Below are positions 7,043 through 14,853 of a stretch of 15,019 bases of DNA, piece after piece. A model generated the notes under the pieces. The model did no database searches. It saw only the letters and a program-made list of their open reading frames with translations, and had not been told where the DNA came from. Made by a program: the position numbers and the translations under genes. Where the stretch lies: the NCBI GenBank assembly GCA_003485905.1, contig DNHK01000398.1, positions 1-15,019 on the forward strand, read 5' to 3'. Within the stretch, counting starts at the first letter, position 1. Every line of letters begins with the position of its first letter. The DNA comes from Gammaproteobacteria bacterium (GTDB lineage: Bacteria; Pseudomonadota; Gammaproteobacteria; Arenicellales; Arenicellaceae).

Positions 7043-7903
7043 ATGAGCTTCAGCGGCAGCAAACACTATATTTCAACCGACGATCTAAGTTTAGCGGTAA
7101 ATTCTGCTGTTGTTTTAGAACGCCCATTGCTGATTAAGGGCGAACCCGGCACGGGTAAAACAATGCTTGCTGAAGAAGTAGCTGGCGCGCTGAACAAGCG
7201 TCTCATTACCTGGCATATAAAATCTACTACCAAGGCGCAACAAGGGCTTTACGAGTACGATGCAGTATCTCGCTTGCGTGACTCACAGCTTGGAAAAGAA
7301 AACATCAACGATATTGCGAATTACATAAAAAAAGGCAAACTTTGGGAGGCATTTACCTCTGATGAGCAAGTCGTATTACTCATCGATGAAATTGATAAAG
7401 CTGACATTGAATTCCCTAATGATCTTCTTGTTGAAATCGACAAAATGGAATTTTATGTTTACGAGACTGGGGAAACCATTCGCGCTAAGCACCGCCCTAT
7501 CATTATAATTACGAGTAATAACGAAAAGGAATTACCAGATGCATTTTTACGCCGCTGTTTTTTCCATTTTATTAATTTCCCGGACCGGGAAACAATGGAA
7601 GCAATCATCGCCGTCCACCACCCAGACGCGAAAAAGGACCTAGTCAGTGAAGCACTGGACGTATTTTTTCAGATTCGAGATGTCCCAGGAATCAAGAAAA
7701 AGCCTTCAACTTCTGAGCTCATCGACTGGCTAAAACTGCTACTTGCTGACGATATTCGCCGTACCAGGCTGAACGAGCCAAATATCAAACAAAAATTGCC
7801 CCCGCTCTATGGCGCGCTATTAAAAAATGAACAGGACGTAGATTTATTGGAGCGACTGGCCATTGCAGAGGAACAAAACCAACAAGTTTCAATGCAACCT
7901 TGA
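7043..7903 (+). CDS. MoxR family AAA+ ATPase
   Basis: This is a 286-residue cytoplasmic ATPase. Walker A is GEPGTGKT (33-40), Walker B is VVLLIDEID (110-118), sensor 1 is TSNN (157-160), and Arg170/Arg171 in FLRRCFFHF are arginine-finger candidates. The segment HIKSTTKAQQGLYEYDAVSRL and the compact size match the CoxD-like branch of MoxR proteins. Such ATPases work with a VWA-domain partner to mature or remodel a protein or metal-containing complex, as CoxD does for CO dehydrogenase. The partner is encoded directly downstream, 32 bases away. No coxMSL or other obvious metalloenzyme genes are in the window, so the client is unknown. The upstream GAPDH/PGK pair is the obvious candidate by position only. 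No strong ribosome site precedes ATG 7043. Confidence 0.9.
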   Translation: MSFSGSKHYISTDDLSLAVNSAVVLERPLLIKGEPGTGKTMLAEEVAGALNKRLITWHIKSTTKAQQGLYEYDAVSRLRDSQLGKENINDIANYIKKGKLWEAFTSDEQVVLLIDEIDKADIEFPNDLLVEIDKMEFYVYETGETIRAKHRPIIIITSNNEKELPDAFLRRCFFHFINFPDRETMEAIIAVHHPDAKKDLVSEALDVFFQIRDVPGIKKKPSTSELIDWLKLLLADDIRRTRLNEPNIKQKLPPLYGALLKNEQDVDLLERLAIAEEQNQQVSMQP

Positions 7904-7935
7904 TCGGTTAATAAGTACTTCGATCTTTGTAGAGC

Positions 7936-9111
7936 ATGTTACTAGATTTTTTTGATAGCCTTCGCGACCAAGGACTGCCGGTTACATTTCGCGAGCTTTC
8001 TGATCTTATTTCCGCACTTGAGCAGCACCTGGTATTTGCTGATTTAGAAAATTTTTACTATTTAAGTCGAACTTGCATGATCAAGGATGAGAAACACTTT
8101 GATAAATTCGATTTGGCATTTAAGGCCCACTTTTCTGAGATTGAAGAATTTGATGGCCGGTTCGATAAGCTACGAGAGCTAGAAATACTCAGTCAGATGT
8201 TTCGTGAAAATCAAGCTATTAAAGAAGACGGTGAAGACGGTGATTTTGGCACTTTACGCGGCCTGGCAGAGACCTGGGATAAAGGCTCAGATACGACGTA
8301 CGACGGATATTTTGGACGTAATAAAGGTGTTGGCACCGCGGGCACCTCCCTGGCCGGCAGTACCAATGTGGACTCCGGAGCAAACCCCACTAGCAGTACC
8401 GATATAGGTAAGGGTTCCGTTAAACCCTGGGATCATCGCTACTTTAAGGAGTTGGATGGTAGTGTTCAACTCGGTACACGGAATATTAAAATGGCTATGC
8501 GGAGACTGCGTCGATTTGCGCGTAGCGGTGCCAACGAAGAACTTGATCTGGACGGGACCATTCAGGCGACCGCAAAAGATGCCGGGTTACTCAACATAAA
8601 AATGCGCCCCGAGCGCCACAACTCGGTAAAAATCCTCCTTCTTTTTGATATTGGTGGTTCAATGGATGCCCACACCAAAACGTGCGAAGAATTATTCAGC
8701 GCTGCGCGATCTGAATTCAAGTATATGGAGTATTTCTACTTCCACAATTTTATCTATGATTTCTTATGGCAAAACCACGACATGAATCAGGGCGAACTCA
8801 TCTCTACCTTTGACTTGCTGCGCAAGTATGCGTCAGACTACAAAGTAATAATTGTTGGCGATGCGGCTATTGGTACGCATGAGATAACTAGACCGGGCGG
8901 AAGTGTTGACTTCCCAGACAGCGAACCCGGTGCTACTTGGCTAAAACGGATTACTGCTCAATATGATAATGTGGTCTGGCTAAACCCAGAACCCTACGCC
9001 TATTGGCACTACAGCGAGTCTACAAGAATGATTCGAGCATTGATGCACGAGCAAATGTATCCTATGACACCCAACGGTATCGAGAACGCTATGATCTACA
9101 TGAGCCGCTAG
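7936..9111 (+). CDS. CoxE-like VWA domain protein, partner of MoxR
   Basis: The protein has 391 residues. The N-terminal half (about 1-105) is helical and begins LLDFFDSLRDQGLPVTFREL, typical of VWA proteins paired with MoxR. A Gly/Ser/Thr-rich linker follows at about 125-162. After PWDHRYFKELDG comes a basic helix, RRLRRFARSG, and the VWA domain from about 230. The metal-site motif is D-I-G-G-S-M (238-243), giving Asp238-x-Gly-x-Ser242 in place of the canonical DxSxS. I recall this variant as normal for CoxE-like proteins, so it probably still binds a metal. The C-terminus, VVWLNPEPYAYWHYSESTRMI, is also family-typical. With the ATPase it should form a MoxR-VWA chaperone pair that holds a client through the metal site. 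It has no signal peptide or membrane segment, so it should be cytoplasmic. Confidence 0.88.
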   Translation: MLLDFFDSLRDQGLPVTFRELSDLISALEQHLVFADLENFYYLSRTCMIKDEKHFDKFDLAFKAHFSEIEEFDGRFDKLRELEILSQMFRENQAIKEDGEDGDFGTLRGLAETWDKGSDTTYDGYFGRNKGVGTAGTSLAGSTNVDSGANPTSSTDIGKGSVKPWDHRYFKELDGSVQLGTRNIKMAMRRLRRFARSGANEELDLDGTIQATAKDAGLLNIKMRPERHNSVKILLLFDIGGSMDAHTKTCEELFSAARSEFKYMEYFYFHNFIYDFLWQNHDMNQGELISTFDLLRKYASDYKVIIVGDAAIGTHEITRPGGSVDFPDSEPGATWLKRITAQYDNVVWLNPEPYAYWHYSESTRMIRALMHEQMYPMTPNGIENAMIYMSR

Positions 9112-9116
9112 GTAAT

Positions 9117-10094
9117 ATGCACAAGAATATAATGAATATACGATCACTCAGTTTTACTTTTCTTCTTTTCTCGGCCGTCGCCGATGCTCACCACTCTCAA
9201 TCCTATTTTTCCAAGGAGTTTTCTCAAGTAACAGGCACTATCCTGCAACTCGACTGGCGAAACCCGCACATTAGGTTCAATTTAGAGTCTATCAACAGCG
9301 ACGGTAAACAGGAGGTATTACGAATTGAGACTAACTCCATCTATTACCTCGAGCGTGCCGGCATAACCAAAGACCGGATTAATGTCGGGGACAAGGTAAC
9401 CGTAGGCGGATACGCATCGATTAAAGCCGGTGGCGAATTTCTGGGTGCAGAACTACAGTTGCCCGATGGTGAAAACTTACTGTTGATACGAGATGGAGTA
9501 ACTACGCTATTTAGCGACATTGTTCAAAATACACTAAGAGAAAATAAAGGGATATTTCGCGTTTGGAGCATTCCTCAAAACAATAATAGGGAGTTATATA
9601 CCCCTCTCACAGCTGCCGCCGAAGCCAAGATGCAAGAGTTTGACCTACTAAATAACTTTACCACTCGTTGTGAGCCAGGCGGCATGCCAAGACTTATGTG
9701 GTATCCACACCCATACGAGTTCGAGGATTTAGGCAATCAGATTTTATTACGCACCGAAATGTACGATGCAGTGCGAACTATACATATGGATAGATCAACA
9801 CCGCCTGATGGAGAACCACATTCCCGTCTGGGCTATTCGGTGGGTCATTGGGAGGGCTCAGAACTAGTCGTCAAAACAAGCCTTCTAAATTGGGAATACT
9901 ACGACACTCGTGGTATTCCTCAAAGTAAGTTGGCCGAAGTGGTTGAGCGATACACCATAAGTAATGATCAAAGCCGATTAGACTATTTTATAACCACTAC
10001 TGACCCTGAAACATTTACTGAACCGGCCACTATTAAAGGACATTGGCTCGCACTAGGCGAAACTATTAAGCCATACAACTGCGAAGTCTACTAA
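9117..10094 (+). CDS. Secreted DUF6152 family protein with C-terminal extension
   Basis: With ATG 9117 the protein has 325 residues. It carries a signal peptide (IRSLSFTFLLFSAVADA) with predicted cleavage after Ala24, leaving His-His-Ser as the mature N-terminus. Residues about 25-135 match DUF6152: HHSQSYFSKEF, VTGTILQLDWRNPHIRFNLE, and VGDKVTVGGYASIKAGGEFLGAELQLPDG. The rest contains CEPGGMPRLMWYPHPYEF, DRSTPPDGEPHSRLGYSVGHWEG and YTISNDQSRLDYFITTTDPETF. This second half is one I associate with uncharacterised proteobacterial proteins; no function is established. An earlier in-frame start at 9003 would overlap the VWA gene by over 100 bases and bury the signal peptide. ATG 9117 has AGGT a few bases upstream and lies five bases after the VWA stop. 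ATG 9132 is a second possibility that keeps the same mature protein. Confidence 0.8.
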   Translation: MHKNIMNIRSLSFTFLLFSAVADAHHSQSYFSKEFSQVTGTILQLDWRNPHIRFNLESINSDGKQEVLRIETNSIYYLERAGITKDRINVGDKVTVGGYASIKAGGEFLGAELQLPDGENLLLIRDGVTTLFSDIVQNTLRENKGIFRVWSIPQNNNRELYTPLTAAAEAKMQEFDLLNNFTTRCEPGGMPRLMWYPHPYEFEDLGNQILLRTEMYDAVRTIHMDRSTPPDGEPHSRLGYSVGHWEGSELVVKTSLLNWEYYDTRGIPQSKLAEVVERYTISNDQSRLDYFITTTDPETFTEPATIKGHWLALGETIKPYNCEVY

Positions 10095-10115
10095 ATACAT
10101 CAAAGTATAAGCCGA

Positions 10116-10787
10116 TTAATTCTGCGAATATCCCCGTCGAATAAGAGGGTTAAGTAGCCGATTAAAAAAACCGGTGAACTGAAGTGGCGCTTCGGATACC
10201 GCCAGGCATATACAATCTTTATCACGAGTAGCAACAGGGGTGTGCACATGGTGTGAATTACGTATAAGGAAATCACCCTGCTGATAGAGACCGTCCTCAT
10301 CTGAGAAACTACCTTCTAAAATAACCGTATACTCGTCCCCTAAATGAGAATGCGTCGTTGCTGAACCGCTAGGTTTGATTTTCAATAATTCAATTTTTGC
10401 ACTTTCGCCATCCCGAAATAGCTCAATATTATGAATACTCCTAGCAACTCGTTGCCAAGACAAGTTCTGATAACTGGTTTTGACAAATTGACGTAAACAT
10501 ACTGGTATAGAACTATCGCCATCATAAGCCACATCGTGGTCATCGCTTTCGATACTATCAAGCCTCTCGTCAATCTCTTTAAGTACTGCATTCTTTACAT
10601 CGCATGACACTTTTGCTGGATTAAGCTGTTGTAGAAGCTCGCCCCCAACCTTGTCTAAACGTTGCAAATTTTGACAACAGCTACCACAGAACTCTATATG
10701 TGCCGCAACGCACAAAGCCTGACCGAGTGGCAAACTACCAGCAGAATAAGAAGACAAAAGCTCCTCGCCTGGGTGATTCCTAATCAT
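10116..10787 (-). CDS. chrR: ChrR family zinc-binding anti-sigma factor
   Basis: This 223-residue cytoplasmic protein holds its cognate sigma factor inactive until singlet oxygen triggers release. The N-terminal zinc anti-sigma domain shows His5, His30, Cys34 and Cys37 in the H-x3-C-x2-C arrangement of HIEFCGSC, each one residue before the known ligands of Rhodobacter sphaeroides ChrR. The C-terminal cupin (about 95-205) has the second metal site: His146, His148 and Glu152 in THSHLGDE, plus His182 in HVHTP. Cys192 and Cys194 in DCICLAV match the late C-x-C of ChrR. All key residues are present, so it should be functional. It starts seven bases after the sigma gene ends, which indicates co-transcription and probably coupled translation. 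It ends 21 bases from the convergent DUF6152 gene with no visible terminator between them. Confidence 0.93.
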   Translation of the reverse strand: MIRNHPGEELLSSYSAGSLPLGQALCVAAHIEFCGSCCQNLQRLDKVGGELLQQLNPAKVSCDVKNAVLKEIDERLDSIESDDHDVAYDGDSSIPVCLRQFVKTSYQNLSWQRVARSIHNIELFRDGESAKIELLKIKPSGSATTHSHLGDEYTVILEGSFSDEDGLYQQGDFLIRNSHHVHTPVATRDKDCICLAVSEAPLQFTGFFNRLLNPLIRRGYSQN

Positions 10788-10794
10788 TCCATCA

Positions 10795-11382
10795 CTACCT
10801 CGCTACCAGAACTTGCATTTTCTTAAGCGCCAAACGGACACGCGACTTTACTGTTCCTAAGGGTAAACTTAATTCAGCACTAACCTGTTTGTGCGTCTTT
10901 CCTTCTAAATAGACTTTGTTCAATATTTGCGCCTGTTCCGTAGGCAAACTTTTCAGCCCGCTCTTAATATTATCTCTCAGCCGACCCTGGTGTGCTAAAA
11001 GAAAAGGACTCGGGCTATCATCTACAATTTGACTAAATATTTCCGTGGGGTCAACACCACTCGAAAATCGACCGTTTCTCCTCAAATAATCAATTCGGCA
11101 GTTCCGTGCGAGTGTAAATAGCCAGGTATTAATATTTGCAAGTAACGGGTTGTAGCTTTTAGCTTTCAACCAAACACGAATCATAACTTCCTGCACGAGT
11201 TCATCAGCAACCAAGTCAGCTCCTGGCTCCTGAGCGAGGCTATAAGCCCGAATCAATGGGGCGTAGTGATCAAATAAAATTGTAAATGCCTGTTTATCAC
11301 GAACATTCGCAACTAAAGCAATGCACTCGCTGAGCAATTCAACTTTATTATTCAGTTTGCTTGGTCGATCCACGGGTTCCAA
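10795..11382 (-). CDS. ECF sigma factor, RpoE/ChrR-associated (ECF11 type)
   Basis: This is a 195-residue extracytoplasmic-function sigma factor. Region 2 is seen at FDHYAPLIRAYSL, VADELVQEVMIRVWLKA and INTWLFTLARNCRIDYLRRNGR. Region 4 is LKSLPTEQAQILNKVYLEGKTHKQVSAEL followed by LGTVKSRVRLALKKM. It is paired with ChrR immediately downstream, the arrangement found in singlet-oxygen responses. The start is taken as TTG 11380-11382: an in-frame TGA lies six codons upstream, no ATG occurs between, and AGGTG sits eight bases before. GTG three codons later is the alternative. Its own promoter region carries a TGATCC-N16-CGTATA site, so it probably activates its own transcription, and a mirrored copy faces the operon on the other side. 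Confidence 0.92.
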   Translation of the reverse strand: MEPVDRPSKLNNKVELLSECIALVANVRDKQAFTILFDHYAPLIRAYSLAQEPGADLVADELVQEVMIRVWLKAKSYNPLLANINTWLFTLARNCRIDYLRRNGRFSSGVDPTEIFSQIVDDSPSPFLLAHQGRLRDNIKSGLKSLPTEQAQILNKVYLEGKTHKQVSAELSLPLGTVKSRVRLALKKMQVLVAR

Positions 11383-11412
11383 TTCAGCACCTAAACTTCA
11401 TTAACTAAGAAC

Positions 11413-11440
11413 TATACGCTCATGCCAAATTTTTGGATCA
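11413..11440 (-). promoter_or_regulatory. ECF11-type promoter driving the sigma factor-chrR operon
   Basis: Read on the minus strand, TGATCC (11440-11435) is followed by 16 bases and CGTATA (11418-11413). This matches the RpoE/ChrR promoter type, which as I recall has TGATC-like -35 and CGTA-like -10 elements. The sigma gene start at 11382 is about 30 bases downstream of the -10 box. It indicates positive autoregulation. Confidence 0.8.
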
Positions 11441-11446
11441 CTTGAA

Positions 11447-11474
11447 TGATCCAAAAAAGCAGTTACTGCGTATC
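11447..11474 (+). promoter_or_regulatory. ECF11-type promoter driving the NTF2-SDR-FAD-DUF1365-CFA operon
   Basis: TGATCC (11447-11452), a 16-base spacer and CGTATC (11469-11474) repeat the architecture of the opposite promoter. The first gene starts at 11521. The -35 boxes of the two promoters lie back to back with six bases between them, inside an inverted repeat with perfect 11-base arms (11430-11440 and 11447-11457). This places the whole rightward operon under the ChrR-controlled sigma factor. Confidence 0.8.
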
Positions 11475-11520
11475 TTACTAATTAGCACGCTCCAACAACC
11501 ACTAAACAAGAACATTAGAC

Positions 11521-11949
11521 ATGACTAGCAATAATGCCCTAATAGAGTCCTTTAAATGTGGCTATCAAGATCTGCTCAAAACAGATTGTAGCCAACTCGA
11601 CCTCTTTTATGCTCAAGATCTTTTATTTAAAGACCCGATTCATGAGATTCGAGGCCTAGTAGCTCTAGAAGATTACTTAATCAACCTAAGTTCAGAATTA
11701 CAAGAGTGTCGTTTCGAATACCTTGATCAACTAATTTCAGATCAGGCTGCGTACATTAAATGGGTAATGCATTTTAGGCATCCGAAACTTGGTAGCAAGT
11801 TGATTGATGTTCGTGGTGTAAGTCATCTCAAATGGACTGACAAGATAGATTTTCATGAGGACTTTTACGATATGGGAGCAATGCTATATGAGCAAGTCCC
11901 ACTAATCGGAAGTGTTACACAATGGCTTAAACAACGACTCGCCAATTAA
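11521..11949 (+). CDS. NTF2-like (SnoaL-fold) family protein
   Basis: The 142-residue protein has the size and pattern of a cone-shaped NTF2-like fold: an N-terminal helix with YQDLL, LDLFYAQDLLFKDPIHEIRG, a helix at LEDYLINLSSEL, and strands such as AYIKWVMHFRHPK and GVSHLKWTDKIDFHEDFYD. No signal peptide is present. In ChrR regulons of gammaproteobacteria a protein of this kind commonly opens the operon; its substrate or partner is not established. It is the first gene after the ECF11-type promoter and is followed after 17 bases by the SDR gene. The ribosome site before ATG 11521 is weak. Confidence 0.8.
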   Translation: MTSNNALIESFKCGYQDLLKTDCSQLDLFYAQDLLFKDPIHEIRGLVALEDYLINLSSELQECRFEYLDQLISDQAAYIKWVMHFRHPKLGSKLIDVRGVSHLKWTDKIDFHEDFYDMGAMLYEQVPLIGSVTQWLKQRLAN

Positions 11950-11966
11950 CTGTTCCCGTTTAGATC

Positions 11967-12776
11967 ATGTCTAACCAAGATAAAAACACTAATATTCCGA
12001 CTAATGTAACCTGGATTACCGGTGCCAGTAGCGGTCTTGGGTTGAAGCTCGCTCAGGCGCTGGCAAAACAAGGCGACCTAATAATCGCTAGCGCAAGAGA
12101 CGAAAGTGCCCTCGACGTCCTGAGTAAATCAACCCCCAATATTATCCCTCTACCTTGTGATATTACCGACAAGGCAAGTCTTCTATCCGCAGCCACGTAT
12201 ATACGCGAAAATTTTTCGAGTCTTGATCGAATTATTCTAAATGCAGGAACCTGTGAATACCTCAATTTCCCTGATCCCGAATGGGCCGCAATCAGACGAG
12301 TCATGGAGGTAAATTATTTTGGCACCATTAGTTGTCTGGAAATAGCACTACCGCTTCTACGGGCAAGCAAATCTCAACCACATATTGCAGTCATCGCCTC
12401 ACAAGCCTCGCTTGCCCCATTTCCACGGGCAGAAGCTTACGGAGCATCAAAAGCGGCTTTACAATATTTCTTCGACAGCCTACGAATCGATATGGCATCA
12501 GAAAATATAGACGTAACAATTATAAATCCGGGATTCGTAGATACACCGCTAACTCGCAAAAATAATTTTAAAATGCCGTTTCTAATCGATGCCGAAAACG
12601 CAGCTAAGCGAATCACGAGGTGTATTAGAAAGCACCCTCGTGAGATCAATTTTCCACGAAGGCTCAAATGGATTCTAATGCTTTCCAATGTGATGCCTGT
12701 GACGTGGGATAAATTGGTTGCAATCAATCTACCCAGCCGTAAGCCCATTCCAAGAAGAAGTACCAATAAACAATGA
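11967..12776 (+). CDS. Short-chain dehydrogenase/reductase (SDR)
   Basis: This is a 269-residue NAD(P)-dependent oxidoreductase of the classical SDR type. The cofactor motif is TGASSGLG (18-25), with Asp65 in PCDITD and NAG at 92-94. The catalytic residues are Asn116, Ser145, Tyr158 and Lys162 in the YGASK motif, so the tetrad is complete. INPGFVDTPLT follows as expected. A slight C-terminal extension is rich in basic residues (FPRRLKWILML) and may touch the membrane. The substrate is unknown. Its stop overlaps the next start by four bases (ATGA), so translation is coupled. Similar SDRs sit in the ChrR-controlled operon of Rhodobacter and many gammaproteobacteria. Confidence 0.9.
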   Translation: MSNQDKNTNIPTNVTWITGASSGLGLKLAQALAKQGDLIIASARDESALDVLSKSTPNIIPLPCDITDKASLLSAATYIRENFSSLDRIILNAGTCEYLNFPDPEWAAIRRVMEVNYFGTISCLEIALPLLRASKSQPHIAVIASQASLAPFPRAEAYGASKAALQYFFDSLRIDMASENIDVTIINPGFVDTPLTRKNNFKMPFLIDAENAAKRITRCIRKHPREINFPRRLKWILMLSNVMPVTWDKLVAINLPSRKPIPRRSTNKQ

Positions 12777-14074
12777 AAGTAGCAATCATTGGTGGTGGCA
12801 TTTCTGGGCTAACGGCCGCGTATTACTTAAACCCTCAACATCAAATAAGTATTTACGAAAGTGCGAATAAAATTGGAGGACACACTGCAACGGTAGATAT
12901 TACTCACGCTGGCCAAGACTACGCAATTGATACGGGATTTATAGTCTATAACGACTGGACTTACCCTAACTTCATTAAACTATTGGACGAACTAAATGTC
13001 GATTCTCAGCCAACCGAGATGAGCTTCAGCGTGCGATGTGATGATAGCGGAATCGAATATGGAGGCAGCAATCTAAACACTCTATTTGCACAACGTAGCA
13101 ATATTTTCAAACCAGCCTTCCATAGAATGATCCGCGATATCGTTCGGTTTAATCGTGAAGCAATACAGGATCTCGATGATGGCCAACTACCGGCAGGAAT
13201 GACTTTGGGTAACTACCTCGAGTCAAACTGTTATAGCGAAAGTTTTATCTATCAATACGTTTTACCGATGGGTTGCGCCATCTGGTCTGCATCTACAGAA
13301 CGGATGACAGAGTTCCCTATACGATTCTTTATTCAGTTTTTTAAGAACCATGGGCTACTTAGTATAAAGAACCGACCGCAGTGGCGAGTTATAAAGGGAG
13401 GGTCCCGAAATTATTTGTCACCCCTAACCAAAAGCTTTAAAGACTCCATTTCTGTAAACGCTTCGGTAAAGTGCGTGCGCCGCCGGGGTGCAGGTATCGA
13501 ACTCGTCATGAATCATGGTCAGATATTGAAGTATGACCAAGTTGTTATTGCTTGCCATAGTGATCAAGCACTAGCACTACTAGACGATCCTACGGAGGAA
13601 GAACGTTCCGCTCTTTCCTCGATTCCTTACCAGCAAAACGACGTTGTACTGCACACGGATGAGAGCCTACTTCCGCGCGCGCGCAGAGCATGGTCCAGTT
13701 GGAATTACTTGCTTAAGAAACGCTTTCAAGAACGCGCAGTGTTGAGTTATGACATGAACATATTGCAGGGTATCTCATCGAAAACGACATTTTGCGTTAC
13801 GTTAAATGCAACAGACCTGATATCCGAGAACAAAATAATTGAAAAATTCCACTATAGCCACCCAGTATTCTCTCTCGAATCCATTAGTGCCGCAGAACGC
13901 ATAAATCAATTAAATGGCACACTTAATACCTGGTTTGCTGGCGCATATTTGGGCAATGGCTTTCACGAAGATGGTGTGAAGAGTGGCCTTCGAGTCGCGG
14001 AACTTATCAACATATTACCCAACCTAAACAAACAGAATAACAAACCAAAAGCTGCCGCATCAGCCTATGCATAG
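12773..14074 (+). CDS. FAD-dependent oxidoreductase (amine oxidase/desaturase-like)
   Basis: The protein has 433 residues. It starts with the FAD-binding Rossmann motif G-G-G-I-S-G (7-12), Glu29 for the ribose, and the GGHTATV segment (35-41). The C-terminal flavin motif FAGAYLGNGFHEDGVKSGL is characteristic of this group, annotated as NAD/FAD-binding or amine-oxidase-like. Near the middle are DTGFIVYND, YVLPMGCAIWSAS and WRVIKGGSRNYL. In Rhodobacter sphaeroides a relative belongs to the ChrR regulon, and genes of that regulon make furan fatty acids. From memory, one step is a flavoprotein desaturation, so this protein is a candidate for acting on methylated acyl chains; that is inference. 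It overlaps the SDR gene by four bases and the next gene by eight. Confidence 0.88.
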   Translation: MKVAIIGGGISGLTAAYYLNPQHQISIYESANKIGGHTATVDITHAGQDYAIDTGFIVYNDWTYPNFIKLLDELNVDSQPTEMSFSVRCDDSGIEYGGSNLNTLFAQRSNIFKPAFHRMIRDIVRFNREAIQDLDDGQLPAGMTLGNYLESNCYSESFIYQYVLPMGCAIWSASTERMTEFPIRFFIQFFKNHGLLSIKNRPQWRVIKGGSRNYLSPLTKSFKDSISVNASVKCVRRRGAGIELVMNHGQILKYDQVVIACHSDQALALLDDPTEEERSALSSIPYQQNDVVLHTDESLLPRARRAWSSWNYLLKKRFQERAVLSYDMNILQGISSKTTFCVTLNATDLISENKIIEKFHYSHPVFSLESISAAERINQLNGTLNTWFAGAYLGNGFHEDGVKSGLRVAELINILPNLNKQNNKPKAAASAYA

Positions 14075-14831
14075 CGCGATTTATAAAGGCTTATTGCGAC
14101 ATCGTCGGTTTATCCCGTTAGATCACAAATTTAGCTATAAAGTGTTTATGGTCTATCTCGATCTGGACGAAATCGATAAGGTTTTATCTATGACGAGATT
14201 CTGGTCACGGAAAGCTTGGCGTCCGGCAAGATATGAAAGAAGTGATTTTCTCGGTGACTCACAAATATCTCTGCAATCAGCAGTTCGTGAAAGGATTTAT
14301 GAAGAAACTGGTAGACGTCAAAAGGGACCGATACGCATGCTAGCTAATCTTCGATATTTCGGGTTCAACATTAATCCAATTACCTGCTATTACTGTTTTG
14401 ACGAGCAAGAAAATCTTGAAACTATTGTTGCAGAGGTTACTAACACGCCTTGGAAAGAGCGCAAAAGTTATGTTTTAACCTGTGATCCAAAAAGACAATT
14501 CCAACGTATAAATTTTCAGAAATCGTTACATGTATCACCGTTCAACCCCATGGACATGACCTATCGCTGGACAAGCAATAATCCTTCAGAAAGATTGAGC
14601 CTAAACCTGGAAGCTATGCTGTCAGGCGATACGTATTTAGATGCAACGTTGATCTTAAAACGTCACCCAATACATGCACGCTCGTTAAAAATCATACTTC
14701 TGCAATACCCTTGGTTCACAGCAAGGATACTAGCTGCAATATATTGGCAAGCCTTACGACTAGGCGCTAAAAATACCCCATTTCACACTCATCCCAAGCT
14801 TGTAAATCAAGTGCGAAGCAATAACCGTTAG
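14067..14831 (+). CDS. DUF1365 family protein
   Basis: The 254-residue protein begins MHSAIYKGLLRHRRFIPLDHKFSYKVFMVYLDLDE, the standard DUF1365 opening. It continues with FLGD, IRMLANLRYFGFNINPITCYYCFD, VTNTPWKER, KSLHVSPFNPMDMTYRW and a C-terminal region with LKIILLQYPWFTARI. Length is normal for the family, and no key segment appears missing. Members occur between the FAD oxidoreductase and CFA synthase-like genes. In Rhodobacter sphaeroides the related gene is reported as required for full sigma activation by singlet oxygen. Its chemistry is not established. It overlaps the FAD gene by eight bases, so translational coupling is likely. Confidence 0.9.
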   Translation: MHSAIYKGLLRHRRFIPLDHKFSYKVFMVYLDLDEIDKVLSMTRFWSRKAWRPARYERSDFLGDSQISLQSAVRERIYEETGRRQKGPIRMLANLRYFGFNINPITCYYCFDEQENLETIVAEVTNTPWKERKSYVLTCDPKRQFQRINFQKSLHVSPFNPMDMTYRWTSNNPSERLSLNLEAMLSGDTYLDATLILKRHPIHARSLKIILLQYPWFTARILAAIYWQALRLGAKNTPFHTHPKLVNQVRSNNR

Positions 14832-14853
14832 TTCAAAATTTTAGTTACTTTAT

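Noticed and set aside
8641..8661. Loss of VWA metal binding because the first MIDAS Ser is Gly
   Set aside because: As I recall, D-x-G-G-S-M is the usual form in CoxE-like VWA proteins, so it is not evidence of inactivation.
9003..9116. Longer N-terminus for the DUF6152 protein starting inside the VWA gene
   Set aside because: It would overlap the VWA coding region by over 100 bases and place about 38 extra residues before a clear signal peptide. ATG 9117 has a better ribosome site.
10095..10115. Bidirectional terminator between the DUF6152 and chrR genes
   Set aside because: Only 21 bases separate the stops, and no stem or T-tract is present.
12437..12766. 109-codon antisense frame inside the SDR gene
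   Set aside because: It is fully contained in a gene with an intact catalytic tetrad, and its translation shows no family pattern.
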